Source: Chamaecyparis obtusa (taxonomy: Eukaryota; Streptophyta; Pinopsida; Cupressales; Cupressaceae). From it: DNA of 64,000 bases. Below are positions 33,742-46,193 of the stretch, piece after piece; position 1 is the first letter of the stretch, and every line of letters starts with the position of its first letter. The stretch lies in assembly GCA_027943335.1 (NCBI GenBank), contig BSBK01002934.1, positions 232,557-296,556 of the forward strand, given 5' to 3'. Below the pieces are notes generated by a model. The model was not told where the DNA came from, made no database searches, and saw nothing but the letters and a program-made list of their open reading frames with translations. Made by a program: the position numbers and the translations under genes.

Positions 33742-35603
33742 TCAAACTAGAGAAGCTTTACAACTTAAGCCTCTCTCCAAATCCTTTTCAATAACACTTT
33801 TGATAAGTTGCGTCCATGTCAATTTAGATTCAATAATTTTCTTGTCAAAGTTATCTTCCCCTAAATGAAAGTAGCCATAAATAGAGAACACTCCAACTTC
33901 AAACTTCACAGCTATATCTCTTGGCTCACCTCTCTTAGTAGCATCGACAAATCCCTTATCAATCTTCAACAATCTCTTGAGTTCACCTAAGTCCATAATG
34001 TAATGTTCTCTAGTGGCCTCCTTATTGCCAAAAAACTCATCATCCATCTCCAGTTACTTCAGCAACCAATGTGTCAACAAGAGACCAAGACAACGCAATA
34101 ATTGTTTATCATTTTTAATTATGAAATAACTGAGAAAACACTAGACTAATGTATCCACAATAATCTCATTATCAAAATACTAGTGAGGATTCTTCTCATT
34201 GAGTGTAAGAAGAATTCTTAATTACATTATTAATATGGATTAGGGTATACTGAACCCTCTAGAGTTCTCTCCTATTATGGACATTGTACTTGTAACTAGT
34301 TTTAGGTCAACATCTAACCATTCTTGTAGCCTTTTGTAAGTAGAATGAGAAAAAAACTCAAAGAAATAAAATCCATGGTTCATTCCTTTATCTAGAGTCA
34401 AATCCTTGATATTCTCAATATTTTTTAACCTTTATTTCAAAGAATCTTCTCTATATTGATCATAGATCTCCCTTTTATCTAGAGCACTGAGCATTCCATA
34501 AGCCTAAGCTATAAACTTGAGCTCAATTTTGAACTGTCAGTCTCTTGGGATAAAAACTACCAAAGAATGATATTTCATCTCTTCTGCCAGTTTTTTACTA
34601 GCAACCAAAATAACCACCAACCTCTTTGATTTTTCACTATCCCTTTCTTCAAAAAGTATAATCTCTCTAACCCTCTCATATTCTGAGAGCACTACTTCAA
34701 GGTTATCATGTTTTGTCCCCAAATGCAAATCCCTGACAAAAATTGAGTTTCTATTTACACTACCATTTTCACTACTGCTCATAGAATAATCAAAGTCCAC
34801 CCTACATTGATAATTCCCATCCTTTATTTTCTTATTTAAAAATAAGATGTTATCATCATTGGCATTATGCTCACTACCAAATGAGTGTTGATGTTCCCCT
34901 ATGTTACTTTTTTCATCTTCATGTTCCTTCTCATGAAATTATTTCTCGGCTTGACCCTTCAAGATAGTGTTTAATCCAATAACATTGACTTCCATCCTAA
35001 GGGAAATTTTATGAACCAAATTACCTTCTGAAACCTTTCCACATCAGTATGAAACATCTCTAAAATGTGACATTCAATTAATGAATTGGAAACTAGGCTA
35101 TGACATTTGATCAATGAATTGGTAACTAGGCTAAGGTTTTCACCTCATCTCATACCCATCAAACTCCCCTTCATTTTCACATGTGTCATGGTCTCGAACC
35201 TCCAAAAATGCTCTAGATCTCTTCATCTTCTTAATCTCATAATTTTTTTAAGGAGCAACTAGGGAATTAGTTGTCTTCTCTAACTTGAAGTTGTAGACTT
35301 TCCTCTTTTTCTTACATCCCCTTTGAGTGTCATGACTTGTTCCTTTCATCCACCAATACTTTTTTTATTGCACCTATCAAAAAAAAATTTCCATCACTTT
35401 GTGGCTCACATCCTAGGAACTGTAAATTAATAGAAAAAATAAAAGCATTCAAACCTTTCTTATTATAATATGATCTCTTCAACACAAGCTTTATTTTATT
35501 CTTGGTTCTTCCCAAGACATGGTCAACCTTTAGGATTGACTTCACCCAACCAACCTCTAAATCATCCTTAAGAATAACCTCCTCAACATGCTCTACTATG
35601 TTA
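33742..35603 (-). pseudogene. Unassigned accessory ORFs of element E
   Basis: Three minus-strand open segments lie where pol would be expected: 35330-35545 (KVDHVLGRTKNKIKLVLKRS), 34537-34800 (starting MDFDYSMSSSENGSVNRNSI) and 33742-34047 (starting MDDEFFGNKEATREHYIMDL, with GVFSIYGYFHLGEDNFDKKI). None resembles integrase, reverse transcriptase or RNase H. They are separated by stops. The sequence reads like a soluble, well-composed protein and may be a piece of host gene captured by the element, but I cannot name it. The upstream side is cut by element D at 35604. Confidence 0.45.
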
Positions 35604-36722
35604 TGTTAGGAATGGGAACACTAAGAGGGGGCGGGGTGAATCAGTGTTCACTATATCATTCTATTTCTTAACTCTTGAATCTTAACTTGATTTCTTAAGT
35701 ACTAAAATAAACATCAATGTAAATAAGATGAACAATCACAACACATAACACCAATATGATTATGGGGAAACCCAAATAGGTAAAAACCCCAATGGGAATT
35801 GACACCCACTAAGAACTACACTAGTATTTTATGATCCTTGTTAGAAGATCTGCAACCCTATTAGGAGTTTTTCTTTACAATGTTTTTAGTATAGTGACCT
35901 GGTCAAGGGTCAGACCCTGTTAGGAGTCTTTTATAATTAACCATGTTAGGGGTGGGGACACACTATCCTAGAGCTCACTGCTCAAGTGATGAAGGCTACA
36001 ACCTTCTGATCTCAGATACACATTATATCTACTGGATGAACTAGTGATGTGATACTGCTTGTCTGATCAGTTCCTTTTGTGCACTAATTATTTAGCCCCT
36101 TGTAAATATCTAAGTACTTATTCTATCTTCACTTCACATGTCTCTTCTCTTCTTATCTTATCTCTATATCCACTACCATGCTTTATTACAAAGACACATC
36201 TTATATTTATATGTGCTAACAAAATAATTAACTAGGTCAGCCTATAACCGATTACATACAACAGTTCCAAGTGAATTGGCTCAAGCATGTTTACAAATAG
36301 ATATTTTTACATGTCTAAAACCTAATTACAATAGGTGCATAGCCTTTACGAAATATTTATTATAACCACTAATCAAAATACTAACAGCTGGCTACATACT
36401 CTATTCTATTCTGGCATTCACTGACTGTGCCACTTCAATTGACTGTATCTTCATCATATTGTGTCATCTGATCATGCAATCTTATAATTAGCATGAACAC
36501 ACACTTACCAGCTTAAATTCATGGGTGCATACCATAACTCGGTCATAGACACATGTGTTGATAATCTGGTCTTCTGGTGCTCTGATAACTATCCAGTCTT
36601 CTATACTTAGCCATATTCTGACCTTGTGATAATGTGCACTTACTCAAAAAATCTATGACTATGTTTCCATAATGACAACACTATATCTAGTCATATACAA
36701 TAGTATAGTCAACCTCCCAACA
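35604..36722 (-). repeat. 3' LTR of element D
   Basis: 1119 bp, plus-strand start TGTTAGGAATGGG and end CTCCCAACA. It carries the reverse complement of the family U5 signature (GGGCGGGGTGAATCAGTG). Confidence 0.92.
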
Positions 36723-37008
36723 ATTTCCCCCTTTGTCATTAATGGCAACAAAGGAATATGGTGAAGTTACTTACTGTACCCTTATACAAAGTTCTTTAAT
36801 ATATACTCTAACTTATATCTCCTTTATACTCTTCTTTACATCATATATAATACTCCATATTCTACATACAATACTCCCCCTTTTCCATTAATGACAAAGG
36901 TTCTCAAAAAGGTGTATCTACAAGTACTTACAAAGAAAGTACATCCGGGTAAGCAATCTGCAAGTTTTGGATCTCTTGTTTCTAAAATAATATTAGTGCA
37001 TTGACAGT
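36723..37008 (-). other. 3' region of element D with paired polypurine motifs
   Basis: On the minus strand, AAAAGGGGGAGTAT (36871-36884) follows ORF2, and AAAGGGGGAAAT (36723-36734) directly precedes the LTR, the same paired arrangement as in B and C. No gene. Confidence 0.7.
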
Positions 37009-39123
37009 CTATAGATGGGTGCATAAGGAATATGTTAGCTTCTCCATCTTTTCCAAGTCTGTATTTGGACCTTGATCATATGTCACCATAGTGGCATTGA
37101 TCTCCTTGATGTTCTGATTAAGTACATCTAGAGAGGGCGCAAGAGCATTCCTGAGTTGTGTTTGCCTTACCCTTATCTTAGACATCTCTTTCTCAGCCTT
37201 TTCTATTTTTTCTATTTTCCCTTGGTACACATTGTTACACATGTTCACATCACTGGAGGGATCTTCCATTGATTTCCTTATTTTGTCTATCGTTGCTTCT
37301 GTGTTATAAATTTTCTTGTAGTGATCAGCAGTCAGCTTATCCTGGTTCATACAATTAGCTATGATCTTCCTTCCCTTAGCTACGAACTCCTTCAAGGATT
37401 ATTGATCTATCTTTAATGAGCTGAGGTCAAGTGTAAAGTTTCCAACTAGTTTACTCAATCTTTTCTATATATATTTCTCTTCTGCATCTTGGGATGCAGA
37501 TTCTTCCAAGCTAGAAAAGTTTGTCTTGAAGTTTGTAAGAATGATGCTAACATCATCAACTAAATGAATCTTAGAAAATTTCTTTCTAAAGGTAGCAAGT
37601 TGTTTAGAATGTTGATTGATTCAACAAACTGAGGGTTCCTCATCACTTTCTTCTCTTTTTCTTTCTCCATAGCAGGGACACTGATCTTAATCAAGTCATC
37701 TTCTCCCCAAGAGTGCACGCTTGTGGTGTCTGGTGTCAAACTTAACAACAATGATGCTGAGTGTATGGGAGTGATAGGAGTGTTGTCCATCACTTCTACC
37801 TTTATCTTAATTTCAATAGATGGCTCATCTGTTGGTTCGCTATCTTTTCCTTTCTCCTCTTCTACCTTTTCTTTTTCTTTTTCTATCTCTTCTTTTGTCT
37901 CATTTTCTTCTTCTTCACCTGTTATATCTTCAATTAACACTTCATCTTGCATCTTAGGTGAATTTTCACTGCATATAATTTCAACCTCTTGTGTGCTCAC
38001 TAAGGCTTCCTCAAATTTATCCAATTCTTTATCCATATCTGCCATTTCTATCTCTACATTATCAATAAAGATTGTGTTACCTTTTTGTGTCTCAGTCATG
38101 GGCACATACTTCACTGCCTCTGTAGGTGTTACCATTGTAGGCACTGAATCCTGAGGACCTATTACAAGTACATTGGTGGTCTCTGACTCCTTGGATTCCT
38201 TAGAGGGCACTTGAGTTGTGGGCACAGTAGGTGGGTACATGTGCCTATCCAAAAAGACTTTCTCAAAAGCTTTCTCTATCTCGTTAGCTACCAACTCATA
38301 GTTCTTATCCATTATGTGCAGTGTTCTCAACTTTTTTTTGAGGTGCGGCTTCACTAGATCTAAAAATAATGTTTTCTCTTCTAAAGAACATATAGGGAGG
38401 CTTTCATCTAGAATCTTTTCTCTTATTCTTAGATCCTCCTCAATGGCCTATCTTTTCAAGAATTAAAAGATATTCCACACATTGTTTGGAATTACTATTT
38501 TAAGTTCTAGGACTATCTTCTTGAACTTGAGCATGTATTTTATTATCATTCCATGGATTTTTGATTTATCAATCTCACTGTATTTCTCATAGAATTTCCC
38601 TATTTGATCTATTCTACATTCATCAATAATCCTTGTTCTCAAAACTTGAAGACTAGGTTTGAAACCTACCTATGGAGGTGCTTGAGTGTTCTTTTTCTAA
38701 CTTCTAGTATTCCTAGACAATAGATGACTTGTGTTGGTTTCCTTCTTCCTCTTTGGCATTGTTTTATACTCAGGAGGTGATGTTAGATCAATTGTATCTT
38801 TGGGTGCAGGAGGGATAACATCTTTTTTAACCAATTTATCATTTGGATCATCAATCTTCTCGATCTTAACTTTCTTCATTTTAGTATCATCAATTTTAAC
38901 TTCCACTGTGGATGTGCTCTCAATCTCCAAGGCTATCTTTGCTTCTCTTTCTTTGTCAATATCTATCTGTGTTACACCATGAATTTTGAGTATCTCAGAT
39001 GTAATCTTAGAGGCTTTCCTCTTAGTTGTTACACTGTTCCAAACTGTATCAACTTCCCTTGTCTTTTCTTCATAAGTTCCCCATCTAGGTTCAGTAGGAT
39101 CCTTAGGTGTTGAAAGTAGTACT
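37009..39123 (-). pseudogene. ORF2 of element D, C-terminal part
   Basis: Continues ORF2 downstream of Gypsy element F. It starts with LSTPKDPTEPRWGTYEEKTR, which aligns with the FGTYNE region of C. A Lys-rich region (38697-38930) follows, then the second conserved domain around IIDECRIDQIGKFYEKYSEI (about 38560-38640), an acidic Glu/Lys linker (37850-38000) and C-terminal coiled coils (37009-37395). Several stops and one frame change between 37560 and 37395 disable it. Confidence 0.65.
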
Positions 39124-39240
39124 TGTTGTCACTAGGGATTGCACCCATGATGGATAAGTATAAAACCTAGCAATCCCGTGAAACATGGGAATACTCTCAA
39201 GATGTGGGACTACTTCACTGAGAATAAACCTTCAGATTAA
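39124..39240 (-). repeat. 3' LTR remnant of element F
   Basis: One arm (39124-39186) of the LTR plus a roughly 45-bp middle segment; the second arm is absent. Compared with the 171-bp LTR at 46018-46188, the middle segment is in the opposite orientation. 39241-40149 is non-coding 3' sequence with a purine run near 39250. Confidence 0.65.
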
Positions 39241-40149
39241 GGGTTGGCTTCCCCATTTGTATCACCTGAACTAAACTGAACTTGAAAGGAAAGGGAGAGA
39301 TATTGCATAAAAATGAAATAACTAAAATTTAAACTTAGGTGATTCACCAAACTGGATAGATCCACAAACTTGAAAATAGACTCACAATGTAATCCAGCAT
39401 ATAACCTAAACACCACAACTCTTCTCAAATATGATTCTTCCCTTAGAAAATAATTAGGTGCTAGTTGTAAATGAGAAGGGAAAATGGATTCCACAACTCA
39501 AACACATATAAACACACACATATTGAAACCTTAGAAAAACTAGTGCTTGCAAACATCAAAATGAACAAAATATCAAGTAAAGGATCAAGTTTCAATCACA
39601 GTACATGACATCAAATTCATCAAATCAACTCACAAAGCTATAGAAAAGAAGGACAATTGCTATTTAACTGGAATAAAAGGAGTCAAAATATCAAATTGCT
39701 TCTCCAAGAGCTACAACATTCACCTCATGAGAATGAGGGAAAGAAGAACTAGCCTTCCATCACCAAAGGTGAGAGGTATATAAAGAATATCTATAGAATC
39801 TACATTGAAGTCCACTACTTTACCAAAATTAGAAAATTCTACCCTCTAGGCCCATGATCATGCCACTCAGAAATTTGGATGCCCAATTCTTGAGAATCTA
39901 GGGGGACAGAAAAAGTGGGGTCCCTAAAATAGATAGTGAAAAGGAAGACCCATAACCCACTAAGTCATGCTGTAATTGATATTCTGATAGCGGTTTATAA
40001 GAAGAACACCTGTCAAATATCATACAATAATAGGAGCAATGACTTATCATAATTAAAACTTTATCCCCACTCACTCAAACATGTGGATCAAAATACATTC
40101 ACAAATAACTCTCAACCCTAAATGAAAGGGGAAAGCATATTTGAAATGT

Positions 40150-41000
40150 TTACAATATTTTAACATCCACTTGACACATGAATATTCTGAAAAAATAATA
40201 GCCCCCCCCATGCCAAAATAGATGATTTAAATAACATTTATCACCTAAGTCAAAATGACTTCTATGGGAACCTAGGGCATCTAACATAATTAATATAATT
40301 ACCTTGGGCAAGTTCTTATTAGTTGATTCTGCTTGGCCATTACCTTGAGGGTAATAGTTAGAAGAAGTACTCATAAAGATTCCATGCTTGAGTGCCCACT
40401 CTAAAATTCTAGCTCCCAGGAAAGCCATGGCATTATTTGATACAATTGAATCTGGAGTACCAAACCTAGATATAATATCTTGATAAAAGTTCAAAACAGA
40501 GGTCTCATTAGCCTCCTTCAGTGCTACTTCTTTTGTCCACTTGGTGAAGTAGGCTGTGGCAGTGAGTATCCATTTGTGTCTAGCACTAGATGGTGGGTTG
40601 ATAGGTCCAATAAAGTCTAGTCCCCACTTTGAGAAAGGTTGTTCTACCTCAAATGGATGAAGGGAAAGGGCAGCCAGCTTTTGCTTTCCAGCAAATAGGG
40701 AGCAATTCTTGCATCTTCTAACACAATCAAAAGCATCTTGATACAAACTAGGCTAGTAATATCCAGCTCTTAGAACCTTAAGAGCAGTAGTTCTAGCAGC
40801 AAAGTGTCCACCATAACCTCCAGCATGAAACTCTTCTAGTATTTTCCTTACTTGATCAGTTTCAACACATCCTAATAAAACACCAGCATGATCTCTTCTA
40901 TATAGAACATTATCAATAACAACAAAAGGAATAGCCTAGAGTCTAAAGTACCTTCTTTTACTCCTCCCAAGGCCTTGAGGGAGCTAGCTAATAGCAAGGT
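40150..41000 (-). pseudogene. Integrase of Gypsy element F, truncated
   Basis: The HHCC zinc finger is recognisable (HAGGYGGHFAARTTALK followed by CVRRCKNC). The core has WGLDFIGPI with the first catalytic Asp. In IVSNNAMAF the second Asp position is Asn. NGQAEST has the catalytic Glu. After NKNL the protein loses similarity, so the C-terminal part of the integrase is deleted. A TAG replaces the usual Trp in the GYYWP motif. The enzyme would insert cDNA into chromosomes but is inactive here. Confidence 0.85.
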
Positions 41001-42649
41001 AACACTTCATCTCCATTGTCCAGCTTGTGCTCTGTCTGGCTTCTTGATTCATCAAGACAACTTCTTCTTCTTCTTGTTGGTCTAGATCTGTTGTTTTCTC
41101 ATTAAGTTGTTCACAAAGTCCTTTCCCTCTAACTAGCTTAGCCACCTTGATCTGAACATCATACTCCATAACCTTGGTGACCCAACTAGCTCTTTTATGA
41201 CTTAGGGCTTTATTTAATAGGAAATCCTTTATGCAAGGTTGAGAAACCATCAAATGCACTATGTTGTTAGACAACAAGTGTCTAAACTTCTTTAGACTTC
41301 TCACAATTGCCAGTGCATGCTTCTATATAGGAAAATAATTTAGCTCATAGTCATCTAGGCCTTGACTATAGAAAGCCACTGGTTGTTCTTGTTTCTCAGC
41401 ATTATGCTGGACTAGTATTGCAGAAATGCTATCTTTATCCCAAAAAGAATATAATATAAAATCTTTAGAGAAGTCAGGATTTACCAAGGTAGGAGTGGAT
41501 GCAATTTCTTCCTTGAATTCTTCAAAGAACCTTTTTCCTTCATTGGTCCAATGGAAAGTTGCATTCTTTTTAAGCATCTGAGTCATAGGCTTCAAGAGTG
41601 CAGCAATGTTTGGGATAAACCTTCTCAAAAAGTTGATCCTTCCCAAGAAACTCTGTAATCCCTTCTTGTGAGCTGGTAGGTGAAGAGCTAGAATGGCCTT
41701 CACCCTCTCAGGGTCAATAGTTGTTTCCTTCTTGGAAACAATGTGTCCCAGTAGTCTACCCTCATGAATAGCAAAAATGCATTTCTTGGCATTCAGTGAG
41801 ACTTCAAACTCTCTGCATCTTTCAAAAATCTGCCTTAAGTGGATCAGGTGGTCCTCTGTGTTTTCTAAGAAGATGGTTATATCATCCAGATATACTAGAA
41901 CAAACTTGTTCATTAGGCCAGAAAAAGCCATCTCCATGGCTTTCTGGAATGTGGTACCAACATTGGACAACCCAAATGGCATCTTTCTGTATGCCATGGT
42001 GCCCCACTTAGTGGTGAATGTGTTCTTGTATTGATCCTCTTCTCTAACCAGGACCTGGTTATAACCAGAAAAGCCATCTAACAAAGAAAATCTATTAGAT
42101 CCTAAAATATACTATAAAATCTTCTCCATAGATGGTAATGGGTGATGATCCTTTAGTGAAGCCCTATTAAGGTCTCTGAAATCCACACACAACTAGATTT
42201 CACCATTCTTCTTCCTAACTGGCACTAAGTTTGAGACCCAGGAGGTGTGCTTAATAGGGAAGATAATATTAGCTTCAATCATTTTTCTCAATTCTTCCTT
42301 CATTAGGACCTCTAACTTGGGATTGATGGGGTCTTTGTTTTTGCCTTACAAGCTTGGCTTGGGGCTCTAGTTCAATGGTATGTTGGGCTAGATGAGGATC
42401 AAATCCCTTCAATTCATAGTATTCCCAAGCAAAGACATCACTAAACTCCTGGCAGAATGAAACAAAAACTTGTGTTTTAGGGTGAGTGCATACCTTTCCT
42501 AGCTTGAGGAATTTTTTTTTGAGGACCTCCATAGAATGGTAGTGTTCTTCTTTAACTGTCATACTAGCTTTGTCACCTCTGAGTTGATCATAAGAATTAA
42601 ATATAGAATCAAGTGTGACCAGTCCTTTAGGTAGTCTATTGCTCTTCAA
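40984..42649 (-). pseudogene. Reverse transcriptase and RNase H of Gypsy element F
   Basis: Reverse transcriptase begins upstream of 42275 with a Gypsy connector, has a frame change near 42280-42340, and continues with the LCVDFRDLN and GFSGYNQ motifs. The catalytic box VYLDD lies at about 41881-41895. It goes on through FLGRINFLRRFIP to the RNase H region (DFILYSFWDKDSISAILVQ). There the usual TDAS motif with its catalytic Asp is replaced, as in Gypsy lineages that use a second RNase H. Stops at about 42100, 42195 and 41320 disable it. Tat-like affinity is inferred from the degenerate RNase H plus the additional RNase H upstream. Confidence 0.85.
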
Positions 42650-42789
42650 CTATAGCATTTGGTCATCATATTAATGAGCATGTTTTCTCTGGTTCACCCT
42701 AGAGAACTCAGCTTCTTCAATAAGAAAATTGAAAATCTATTCATCATTTTCAAAAACTTGCCAGCTTACTTGATTATTTGGTATGGATG

Positions 42790-43858
42790 GTCTTACCAGG
42801 ACCTTCACATGCTGAGAATCAGGATCTGAGACACCCTTTGGAATGTCATATTCTTCTCCCATGGCAGCCAACTTGTCTGCTTGCATATTCTAATTTCGTG
42901 GAATAGCAACTAAATTGAAGGCACAAAAACCTTCTATCAGGTCCCAGACCCTATGCTTATACATCTTTAGTGTGTCACTTTTTGTGAGATTAGTGCCATA
43001 AATTTGATTGACCACCAGCTCCCTGTCACCAGTCACCTTTAAATTCTTGATTCCCCTCTGTCTAGCCCATTTTAAGCCATGTATTAATGCCTCATACTCT
43101 ATTGTATTGTTAGTACATCTGAAAGAAAAATGAATAGCAGAATAGTACTTTTCTCCCTCTAGAGAAATCAGGACAGCACCTCCACCTAAACCCACCCTGT
43201 TTCTGGCCCCATCAAAGAAAAGTTGCCACAAGTCATCATCATGACTGGCAGAGATTTTATCTTCCTTTTTAATCAATTCTGGTATCACAATGTCTCCCTC
43301 ATGAATGATGAACATTCCAATACCAGAAATATCCATATTTTTGAAAGGGTCATCTTCTTCTAAATTTCTCTCGACCCACTCATCCAAAGCAATATCAAGA
43401 ATCTTTTGGTCACTGGTCTCAGATTCAAAATCACTTGACTCTTGCTCATGATACATCAAGTTAGCGTTTATAGGGCTTGGGGTGTATGGTTCAACATGAG
43501 TTTTTGCAAAAGCTTTAGACTTAATTCTGACCTTGGTTCCATATCTAGTTCTGAAATATAGGTGAGACCAATCAGCTGAGAGATATCCCCCTATCCTAGC
43601 AGTGAACTCTCTGCTTAGACAAATAACAAAATGAGGAGGTAGATCTATGGCGTAGATGTCTTGAGGAATTGAAAAATTAGGACATTCATGAAGACTGAGA
43701 CTCAGATCTTTTATGACTCCCAAGGTATTGACTGATGACCCATCCAACTGGACAACAGGCTTGTTTATTGGTTCATAAGGTAACTCTAGTAGATCTGCTA
43801 GTTGCTTAGAAATTATAGAACTACTTGCCCCTAAACCTATCATACAGTTATGAATCAA
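42790..43858 (-). pseudogene. Protease and additional RNase H of Gypsy element F
   Basis: The N-terminal aspartic protease has MIGLGASSSI where IDxGASS is expected, so the catalytic Asp is changed to Gly. After a linker of about 130 residues comes a complete RNase H fold of the archaeal-like type (residues about 207-340). It has Asp in LFFDGARN (residue 216), Glu in NTIEYEAL (254), Asp in VTGDREL (278) and the last Asp in NMQADKL just after a premature TAG at 42890-42892. This RNase H precedes the reverse transcriptase. In described Tat elements the additional RNase H usually lies after the reverse transcriptase and RNase H. Confidence 0.8.
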
Positions 43859-43936
43859 ATGATTCCCAACAATAAGAGTTACATAGAAAGGAGGAGGTTT
43901 AACCTATGAGACAACAGTGGGTAGTGAGCTAACTTC

Positions 43937-45800
43937 TTATTTTTGTTGATCCATCTGAGATGTCCCAGCCACTCGGACTTTAGGTTGTTCCAAAATAGCT
44001 CCTTGACTTGGTGAAATCTTAGCTAATTCATTTAATATCAGCTCCTTTTGTCCAAGGATTGCCAAAGTGTCCATCAATGGTACACTGATGGAGGTCTTCT
44101 TCATTTTTTCCATAATATTAAAGGATCCCAAACTTGCTTTAGGTTGTCCTTTAGGTACATCAACCTCTATTTGTGTAGATACCAACTGTGTAGCTACCTT
44201 GACTAGTTCTTTGATCTCCTTAGACTGGTTTAGGATTAGATCTTGAACTACTTTGGGTTGTGGATTCACAACAAGGGCTTTTTCACTGGTAGAGGCCATT
44301 TGCTCTACCTCTAAAGCCTTCTTCTTGGATCTTGTGTTGGCTGCAATAGAATTATAAGTTGAGTCATCATTTGGTGAGAAATTCACCCCACAAAAGTCTT
44401 CCTTTTGAAAGTTCACCAATGCTACCTCAGGTGCCTGAACTTCACTTGTGGTGGCAACTGGACACTATTGCATTTCTGGTCCTTGAACCACCTCCTGTGG
44501 CATGGTCATGTTATTCTGTACCATGAGGGCCTGAGCATAACCCATTGGACACATTCCTTGAACATGTTGCTAATTGCATGGGCATCCCCATTGGTAATCT
44601 TGTACCATGTTGTTTTGAGCCACAGGAACCAACTCCCTAGAAGTACTAGGAGTGTTAGGATTGTAAGGCTGGTTGGCTTTTTGGTTATAACTTCTTATTT
44701 GATTTTGCTGGCCTTGCTGGTATTGGGGCCTATTCTATTGGTAATGATTCTGATAGGGTGGCTAGTAAGGCTGCTGATAAGATTGTTGGAGAGGTTGTTG
44801 GTAGGGTTGGGAGGGTTGTGGGGAAGGTTTTCAATCAAGCTTCTTACTTATAGTAACCAACCCATTAGAGACTGTATGCAATGCTTTCTTGATATCATCT
44901 AGGTCTTGAGATTGGCTTGCAACCGGGCTAATAGCTTGTTGATTAGGAACTAGGAGAGGTGGAATAGATGCTAGAGTTGGGATTGATTCTGGGACAGGGT
45001 GTAACTTTGGAAAAATTTGTATTGGAGGTCTTGGAGCTATCTTCCCAGCTTGGATTAGACTGTTCTCAGCCCTTATGGTGAGATCATATGCTGCCAAAAG
45101 GTTATTCCCACCCAATGACTGGATCATAATAGCAATATCACTATTGAGGGCTCTCAAATAATATAGGAAAGCATGTTGGCTCGATGGCCTAATGGTAGCT
45201 GGTATTCTATGCCATGTTCTTTGAAATCTGAAATTAAAATCCATCATGTATTCTTGAGGTACTCTTTTGATAGTAGTTAGGTGCTCAACTAATGAAAGAT
45301 GGTCTGATTTGTCTTCAAACTGATTGTTCAAGGCTTGACCCAACCCATCCCAATTTGCAATAGAACCAACTAGTAAAATTTTGAACCATTGCAAATCTTT
45401 GCCCTTAAATGAGGCTATCAGCAATCTCACAGCAACATTATCTTGGGTTATATTATGCAGGTCACAAAGGGATGCTACATCTCTTATATGCTCAATAGTT
45501 GAGGTTTGATCCTCTTCTATAAACATAGGCAAGCTCTTTAGGGCTGATATAGGTATGTCATCATGCTACTACAAATTTAAAGGACTACCTTTATTGAAAG
45601 CTACAAAAGAATGCAATCTAGGCTGAGCCATTGGAGGATTTAAGGGAACTTGAATTGCAGAGGCTACCTATACAGGTAGTAGTACATGTATTGACTAGAT
45701 TAGGGAAGCACTTGTAGGAATGTGTGTAGTCTTAGGAACTGGATTGGGAGTAGGATTTGCAGATTTTGATGCACTAGATTGGGCTGCTTTAGACCTCCTT
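43937..45800 (-). pseudogene. Gag region of Gypsy element F
   Basis: A retrotransposon Gag domain at 44831-45532: segments LLIASFKGKDLQWFKIL, QALNNQFEDKSDHLSLVEHL and EYMMDFNFRFQRTW match the plant Gypsy Gag pattern. Upstream sequence in the same frame to about 45800 is probably the Gag N-terminus. A Pro/Gln-rich linker region around 44419-44830 has stops, and 43937-44419 encodes a Lys/Gln-rich segment (KEIKELVKVATQLVSTQ) before the protease. No clear zinc knuckle is visible. Confidence 0.75.
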
Positions 45801-46017
45801 TTGACAAATGGCAGCTCCGCATACAAAAAAGGATTCTTACTCTACCTATTTGGAATCCCACTCATAAGCTTAGGGACTGATCTGCATAGAAAACCATTAG
45901 AGTCGCTAGGTATGACTTCAAAATATTGTCACTGCTCATACCAAACAATAACTTGCAATAAACTTTCTAGGAAATCAAACTCATTGAGTCTCCAGTCCCA
46001 TCAGGCGTGCCAAAAAC

Positions 46018-46188
46018 TATTGTCACTAGGGATTGCACCTGTGATGGCTAAGTATAAAACCTAGCAATCTCATGAAACATAGGTTTATTCTTAGTGAATC
46101 AATCCCACATCCTAAGAGTATTCCCATGTTTCACAGGATTGCTAGGTTTTATACTTAGCCATCACAGGTGCAATCCCTAGTGACAATA
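46018..46188 (-). repeat. 5' LTR of element F, a near-perfect hairpin
   Basis: 171 bp whose first and last roughly 62 bp are inverted copies of each other (ATTGTCACTAGGGATTGCAC in both directions) around a loop of about 45 bp. The loop is inverted relative to the middle segment of the 3' LTR. It is followed on the minus strand by the primer region at about 45998-46017. Confidence 0.8.
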
Positions 46189-46193
46189 GTACT

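Larger units (their letters stand above)
39124..46188 (-). mobile_element. Gypsy-type element F nested in ORF2 of D
   Basis: 7065 bp with a perfect 5-bp duplication GTACT (39119-39123 and 46189-46193). Removing it rejoins the ORF2 frame of D (EAYAQVL followed by LSTPKDP). On the minus strand it encodes Gag, protease, an extra RNase H, reverse transcriptase, RNase H and integrase, all with stops. The primer region just inside the 5' LTR reads TTTTTGGCACGCCTGATGG on the minus strand. Its ends are arranged as inverted instead of direct repeats (see the LTR entries). Confidence 0.85.

Noticed and set aside
37723..38154. A plus-strand Ser-rich ORF
   Set aside because: It is the reverse complement of the Glu/Lys-rich linker of ORF2 in element D.
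44405..44902. A plus-strand ORF of 165 codons
   Set aside because: It lies opposite the Gag linker of Gypsy element F and has the hydrophobic composition typical of an antisense shadow.
39124..46188. Element F as an inverted-repeat DNA transposon
   Set aside because: The ends are inverted repeats, but the interior encodes Gag, protease, reverse transcriptase and integrase, and the 5-bp duplication and primer region fit an LTR element.
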